Below are positions 5,258 to 9,617 of a stretch of 9,617 nucleotides of DNA, piece after piece. Within the stretch, counting starts at the first letter, position 1; every line of letters begins with the position of its first letter. The notes beneath the pieces were generated by a model, which saw only the letters and a list, made by a program, of their open reading frames with translations, made no database searches and had not been told where the DNA came from. Source of the stretch: JBDTMC01 sp039934475 (GTDB lineage: Bacteria > Acidobacteriota > Terriglobia > Bryobacterales > Bryobacteraceae); assembly GCA_039934475.1 (NCBI GenBank), contig JBDTMC010000298.1, forward strand, positions 1 through 9,617, given 5' to 3'. Made by a program: the position numbers and the translations under genes.

Positions 5258-8200
5258 CTAGTCACCCGAGACACGCTGCACGGGAGGCGCCGGCGGCCGG
5301 GAAGCCGCTAACTGTCCGAGTGAGACGTGAATCGTCGGCATGTGGCCGGTGTCGAGCGAGTCCTTAATACGGGTATCGGAGTCGAGGGCGGCCAGCTTCT
5401 CCTTCATGATTTGGAGGCGGAGGCGCTGTTCGAACTCGTGGAGCTGTCCTTCGATGGTACCCTTCTTCGCCTTCGCCGTCACCATATCCTCGCAGTACCG
5501 CTTGAGGAAGTAACCGATGGTTTCGACACGGATCTTGATGGAGCCGGTGGGCTTGTTCTCATCAATGTCCTTAAAGCAGAAGTACGGCGTGCCGGAGTGT
5601 TCCACGATCTCTTCGACCACCGAGTAGATGGGCGCATCGTGACCGCACTTGAAGCTGGAAAGCTCAAGCGCGATGAGATTCGGATGGCGAGCGATGTACT
5701 TCGCCGCCCAAACCTTACGAGTCGTGTTCTCGCTATAGGAGTTCTTCCAGACGTCGTTTACTGCCATGGGGTGCAGCAGATCACCGTTCGTCACTTCGTC
5801 GCCGAAGAGCCGCCAGATGATGTCGTCGTCAATCGGCAGGGAGTCCTGGGTAAAGACCGGGTAGCCGAGTTTTTGGAACTCTTCAAGGATCTCGTGGTTG
5901 ACGCCGGGGTCATTGTGATAGGGACGGCCCAGCACGACAACGCCGATGCGATTTTCCCGCTCCAGCTGTTCCAGCACTTCGCGGGCAGCGCCGCGCATGG
6001 TGATGTTCTCAAACTGGCGGAGGGCCTGATAGCCAGCGTCGATGGCGCGCTTGTTCTCTTCGGGCGAAAGGCCAAGGATGTCCTTGAACTCCTCGAACAT
6101 CTGGCGCTCGAACATCTCGGGTTTCGAGAGGTTGACGAAGGTGTCGAGGAACCGCACGCCCTTTTCGGCGAAGAGGTTGCCTTCCTTGGTGAATGCTGCC
6201 TTGACCGCGGCCGGGGTTGCGGCGACGGTGGGACAGGAACGCGATTGCTGGATGTGCGCCATGTCACTGGTGAGGCAGTCGATCATGGGGAAGAAGATGA
6301 GGTCGAGTTTCTTCTTCTCGTGGTGCACGAACAAGAGGTTGTGAACGTGCGGGATGCCTAACTTAGAGGGGAAGCAGGGGTCGATGGAGCCGCGCTTACC
6401 GCCTTCCTTGTAAAGCGTTTCACTAGTGAAGTCGGAGAAGACCATGTTCTCCGCCTTGACTCCGAGGGCTGCGAAGTATCCGGTGAAGACCGGCGTGCTG
6501 GAATACATGTTAAGCACGCGCGGCATGCCGATGCGAATTTCGCCGCGTTTCTTCAGCAATTCGGCACGCTTCTTCTGGGCAGCGGTGAACTGGAATTTCG
6601 GCGCGGGTTCGGAGACCAGCGGCATATCGGGAACACGGAAGACGGCGCGGGCCGCCAGTTCGACGAAGTTGGGGTTGTCCTTCTTCATCTTGTCGAGGTG
6701 TCCCTTGATATTTCGCATATCAGAGATGTCCTCAACTGTGCCCTTCTCGCAGGTGGCGATAATCAGCCGCTGCGAGCCTACTTCCAGCTCCACTTTGCTT
6801 TTCTGCGGGCGGTAGCCGTTCTCATTGACGACGTTACTCTTGACGTCGATGAAAGTGCGAAGGCACTTATTCTTGCAGAAGTAACAACGGGTAGCTTCCG
6901 AACGGGTGGTTTTGTAGCTAAGCTGGCTGACGGCGTCCATCCCAATAAAGGTAGTGACGCGGCCGTTATCCCACAAACGTCCGGCTTCGAGAGCGCCACC
7001 GATGGCGCCCGCTTCCCCGCAATGCTCGTGAACGATGACTTCGGCTTTGACTTCCTTGCCCTTGAAGCGGGACTCGATAAAGTCCACCTGGCTCTTCACG
7101 GCAGCCAGATTGTACTGGGTGCCACCCTGGAGCAGGAAGCGGGTACCGATGGCGGCGATGTTGGGGATCTGGGAGACGTACAACCAAATGTTCTTTGGCA
7201 GCACGTTGCAGAGACCGGCCATGATCTCTTCCGGCTTCCAACCCTGACGCTGGAAGTCGACGATGTCGCTCTGCATGAACACGGCGCAGCCGTAGCCGAA
7301 CTGCGGGTATCCATTGGCACCGAAGGCGGTGTCGGCAAACTGCTCCACCGGCACACCAAAGCCTTGGGCCGTGGACTGCAGGAAGTAGCCGTTCCCGGCC
7401 GAACACTGTGTATTCAGCTTGAAGTCTTTGACACGACCGTTCTTCAAGATGATGATCTTGATGTCCTGGCCGCCGACGTCGCAGATGACGTCCACGTTGT
7501 CGTAGAAGTGGAGGCCGGCCTGGGTGTGCGCGACGGTTTCCACCACCGCGGCATCCGCGCCGACAACATCCTTCAGAATATCCTTGGCATAGCCGGTGGT
7601 GCCGACGCCGAGAACCTTCAGAGTGGCGCCCTGATCGGTAATCTGCTTTTCCAGTTTGGCGAAGATCTCCATGGTGTCTTCCATGGGATTGCCGCGCGAC
7701 AACTGGTAAGCCTTGGCGAGAATGCGACGGTCGCCGCTCTTCGAGAGAAGCACGGCCTTGGTGGATGTGGAACCGCCGTCGATGCCGACAAAGCCTTCCA
7801 CAACCTCACCATCCTGGAAGGTAGACGGCGTGAATTTCTTGGTGGCGTACTTGGCTTTGAACGCACCGAGTTCATCGTCGTTCTTAGCAAGACCGCCGGT
7901 GCCGCCCTTTTTCTTCTTTTCTTCTTCGCGGCCCGTTTCGATGTACCACTGCAGCTTGTCTTTGCCTGCATAGTGGCCGACCTCGGCGTCTTCGGTCTTA
8001 CCGAACTCAATGGCACCCAACGCGGCGAAATACTGCGCGTTGTCGGGAGTCTTGATCAGGTCTTCCGGCGGAATGCCCTCAGGCAGCGGGAAATTGCGCT
8101 CTTCCCAAATCTTCGGGATGTTGGCCTTCCAGCAATCGCGCATGCCCTTGATGTAGCAATTCGGGCCGCCGAGCAGGAGCACGTGCGGACGTAGCGTATT

Positions 8201-8845
8201 GCCGCGCGTCAACACGGAGAGGTTCTGCATGACGATGGCTTCAAAGAGCGAGGCCATTAACTCGTCTGGCGGAACGCCCGACTTTTGCAGACCGTTGATG
8301 TCAGTCTCAGCGAACACACCGCACTTGCCGGCAACAGGGTGAAGCCGGATACCGGTGTAGCCCATGTTGCAGAGCTCTTCGGTGGGTATGCGCAATTTGG
8401 CGTTGATCTTATCGATCACCGCTCCGGTGCCGCCGGCGCACTTGTCGTTCATGGACGGGATCTTCTTCTTGCGGCCCGTTTCCGGATCCTCTTTGAAGAT
8501 GATGATCTTGGCGTCCTGCCCGCCCAACTCGATTACGGAGCCTGCTTCCGGATAGAGCTTTTCGACGGCGAGCGAGACCGCGTTGACTTCCTGCACGAAC
8601 TTACCGCCAATGAAGCGGCCGATGCCCGAGCCACCCGAACCCGTGATGAAGACCCGCGTATTCTTGGGATCGAAACCGTCAATCTCAGTTTCGAACCGCT
8701 TCAGAAACTCCAGCGTTTTCTCTGGCTGCTTGGTGTCGTGGCGCTGATAATCGCGCCAAAGCACCTCGTCTGTGGCCGCATCCGCCACCACGGCTTTCAC
8801 CGTGGTGGATCCTACGTCCATACCAATGACGAATCGTCTGTTCAT
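5258..8845 (-). CDS. Fused tandem acyl-CoA dehydratase activase (BadF/BadG/BcrA/BcrD ATPase x2) with DUF2229-like C-terminal half
   Basis: 1195 residues. Two ASKHA ATPase domains stand in tandem. Domain 1 (about 4-285) has phosphate loops GMDVGSTTVK (8-17) and ELGGQDAK (106-113), with cluster cysteines in CAGGTG (C136) and GKCGVFAETD (C175). Domain 2 (about 350-640) repeats the plan: GIDGGSTSTK (354-363), DVGGQDIK (456-463), NTQCSAGNG (C481) and GYGCAVFMQSD (C520). A Lys/Glu-rich linker (EEEKKKK, 307-313) joins them. Next comes a Cys cluster CYFCKNKC (654-661). A DUF2229/dehydratase-like region (about 770-1120) follows, with cysteines at 824, 857, 871 and 1067, and GRPYHNDPG at 973-981. Known activases hydrolyse ATP to push one electron at very low potential into a 2-hydroxyacyl-CoA dehydratase or benzoyl-CoA reductase; the large fused type has no settled substrate. 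GAAGGG stands nine bases before the ATG. The dehydratase-like partner is 27 bases upstream. Confidence 0.85.
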   Translation of the reverse strand: MNRRFVIGMDVGSTTVKAVVADAATDEVLWRDYQRHDTKQPEKTLEFLKRFETEIDGFDPKNTRVFITGSGGSGIGRFIGGKFVQEVNAVSLAVEKLYPEAGSVIELGGQDAKIIIFKEDPETGRKKKIPSMNDKCAGGTGAVIDKINAKLRIPTEELCNMGYTGIRLHPVAGKCGVFAETDINGLQKSGVPPDELMASLFEAIVMQNLSVLTRGNTLRPHVLLLGGPNCYIKGMRDCWKANIPKIWEERNFPLPEGIPPEDLIKTPDNAQYFAALGAIEFGKTEDAEVGHYAGKDKLQWYIETGREEEKKKKGGTGGLAKNDDELGAFKAKYATKKFTPSTFQDGEVVEGFVGIDGGSTSTKAVLLSKSGDRRILAKAYQLSRGNPMEDTMEIFAKLEKQITDQGATLKVLGVGTTGYAKDILKDVVGADAAVVETVAHTQAGLHFYDNVDVICDVGGQDIKIIILKNGRVKDFKLNTQCSAGNGYFLQSTAQGFGVPVEQFADTAFGANGYPQFGYGCAVFMQSDIVDFQRQGWKPEEIMAGLCNVLPKNIWLYVSQIPNIAAIGTRFLLQGGTQYNLAAVKSQVDFIESRFKGKEVKAEVIVHEHCGEAGAIGGALEAGRLWDNGRVTTFIGMDAVSQLSYKTTRSEATRCYFCKNKCLRTFIDVKSNVVNENGYRPQKSKVELEVGSQRLIIATCEKGTVEDISDMRNIKGHLDKMKKDNPNFVELAARAVFRVPDMPLVSEPAPKFQFTAAQKKRAELLKKRGEIRIGMPRVLNMYSSTPVFTGYFAALGVKAENMVFSDFTSETLYKEGGKRGSIDPCFPSKLGIPHVHNLLFVHHEKKKLDLIFFPMIDCLTSDMAHIQQSRSCPTVAATPAAVKAAFTKEGNLFAEKGVRFLDTFVNLSKPEMFERQMFEEFKDILGLSPEENKRAIDAGYQALRQFENITMRGAAREVLEQLERENRIGVVVLGRPYHNDPGVNHEILEEFQKLGYPVFTQDSLPIDDDIIWRLFGDEVTNGDLLHPMAVNDVWKNSYSENTTRKVWAAKYIARHPNLIALELSSFKCGHDAPIYSVVEEIVEHSGTPYFCFKDIDENKPTGSIKIRVETIGYFLKRYCEDMVTAKAKKGTIEGQLHEFEQRLRLQIMKEKLAALDSDTRIKDSLDTGHMPTIHVSLGQLAASRPPAPPVQRVSGD

Positions 8846-8854
8846 TCAGATGAT

Positions 8855-8860
8855 CCCTTC
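8855..8860 (-). promoter_or_regulatory. Ribosome binding site of the activase gene
   Basis: GAAGGG on the minus strand, nine bases before the ATG at 8845, inside the 27-base gap after the upstream gene. It supports this start, which directly precedes the first ATP-binding motif. Confidence 0.65.
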
Positions 8861-8872
8861 GAGATTTTGGCG

Positions 8873-9617
8873 TTAGTTCACGAGCGCGGCGGCCTGCATC
8901 GGCTGCCAGCTTTCGGCCTTGATTCGTTCCGCGATGTGATGGACGAAGTTGGCTGCACCGCCGACCACGCCCTTCTTGTGCGGCACGTGGTACATCGGGC
9001 GTTTCGTCTCAGGGTGGGCTTCCACCCATTCGCGGCAAACCTCAAGGGTAAGACCGGTTTTCGACAGAGCAAGGGCGAATTCGCCTTTGGCTTTGTTCTT
9101 CGCTTCGCCGAGGGCCATCTGGACGCGGCTGTGGGCGTTGATCTCGCCTTCACCGGAGGTTTCGACGGGCAAATAGATGATGTCCTTGAACGCGGATACG
9201 ACAGCAGCTTGGGCACCATCGGACTGCGTCGAGGGCATGCAGCCGAAGGGCTTCACTGAGAGTACCATGTGCGCCAAGTCTTTGTTGGAGTAATAGATAT
9301 TCTTCGCGACTTCGAGGTGGCCTTCGCCGCCGCCAGCGCGCGAATTGTAGAACGGGTGGCCCATGCGCTGCAGTTCGTACTGATCGGCGAGGTGATGGGC
9401 AACTCCGCCCATGGCATCCACAATGCGGTGGTATTCACGTTTGAAGATGGCTTCTGCCAGTTTCAACTTCGCCACCTTGTTGCGGAAGTTCATTTCGATG
9501 GGCAGGCGCTTATCGAGCCGCCACATCGGAGGCATCACGGCGCCTTCTTCCAAACCCTTCAGATCGTTATACTTCTGAACCACCTGATGGATCATGTACA
9601 TGATCCAGGTGCCGATG
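8873..9617 (-). CDS. 2-hydroxyacyl-CoA dehydratase-like iron-sulfur protein (HgdB/COG3580-3581 type), C-terminal part
   Basis: Partial: the frame is open through the right edge of the window (reading ...IGTWIMYMIHQ), so the N-terminus and true start lie outside and about 247 codons are visible. Counting from the first visible Met (9601), the marks are GGGEGHLEVAKN (90-101), VKPFGCMPSTQSDG (116-129) and VETSGEGEINAHSRVQM (146-162). The VKPFGCMPS and ETSGEGE-type motifs are typical of proteins related to the activator and dehydratase subunits of 2-hydroxyglutaryl-CoA dehydratase. C121 of GCMPS is a likely ligand of a [4Fe-4S] cluster. In many bacteria this domain is fused to the C-terminus of the large activase; here it is a separate gene placed first. 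It stops 27 bases before the activase ATG, on the same strand, so the two products are almost surely co-expressed and act together as electron acceptor and ATP-driven donor. The substrate is unknown. Confidence 0.75.
   Translation of the reverse strand, partial: IGTWIMYMIHQVVQKYNDLKGLEEGAVMPPMWRLDKRLPIEMNFRNKVAKLKLAEAIFKREYHRIVDAMGGVAHHLADQYELQRMGHPFYNSRAGGGEGHLEVAKNIYYSNKDLAHMVLSVKPFGCMPSTQSDGAQAAVVSAFKDIIYLPVETSGEGEINAHSRVQMALGEAKNKAKGEFALALSKTGLTLEVCREWVEAHPETKRPMYHVPHKKGVVGGAANFVHHIAERIKAESWQPMQAAALVN

Noticed and set aside
5327..6361. Second long + strand open frame (344 codons) antisense to the activase
   Set aside because: Same reasoning: no ribosome site or domain was seen, and its composition mirrors the reverse complement of the real gene.
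6698..8194. Long + strand open frame (498 codons) opposite the activase gene
   Set aside because: It lies wholly antisense to an unmistakable conserved gene. Long shadow frames are expected opposite GC-rich coding sequence, and the translation shows no recognisable motif.
8285..9259. + strand open frame (324 codons) across the activase/dehydratase junction
   Set aside because: It is antisense to two conserved genes and their intergenic ribosome site; no protein-family signal was seen.

Overview
The window looks like a piece of a GC-rich, soil-type bacterial chromosome. A signal-peptide TPR protein pair, a GH78-type rhamnosidase and a large fused acyl-CoA dehydratase activase together suggest an acidobacterium of the Solibacter/Bryobacter kind. 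This is inference from gene style only, as no rRNA or other marker gene is present.

Left part, + strand (6-2484): two adjacent secreted or periplasmic tetratricopeptide-repeat (TPR) proteins. They are paralogous along most of their length. The second starts at a TTG inside the end of the first, so they are very likely one transcript and translationally coupled. The second gene ends tail-to-tail with the rhamnosidase, the two stop codons sharing bases 2481-2484.

Middle part, - strand (2481-5115): an exported alpha-L-rhamnosidase-like glycoside hydrolase broken into two reading frames near 4427. Just upstream is the last ~45 codons of a uroporphyrinogen-decarboxylase (URO-D) family gene, whose TGA overlaps the rhamnosidase ATG in an ATGA. 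That tail is all that remains of what must once have been an operon partner. So this stretch shows two signs of decay, or one sign of decay plus a sequence error.

Spacer 5116-5257: noncoding and dense in inverted repeats. It contains a strong 12+4 bp hairpin that probably terminates the operon to its right, plus a second hairpin and an alternative pairing partner.

Right part, - strand (5258-9617): an operon reading leftwards, entering from outside the window. It holds the C-terminal part of a 2-hydroxyacyl-CoA dehydratase-like (HgdB/COG3580-3581 type) iron-sulfur protein. Then, 27 nt later, comes a 1195-residue protein with two tandem BadF/BadG/BcrA/BcrD-type ATPase domains fused to a DUF2229/dehydratase-like C-terminal half. 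Members of this superfamily use ATP to drive single-electron transfer to a dehydratase or reductase iron-sulfur partner. The substrate of this large fused type cannot be read from the sequence.

No tRNA, rRNA, CRISPR array, insertion sequence or integrase was seen. There is no gene-free stretch longer than 300 bases.
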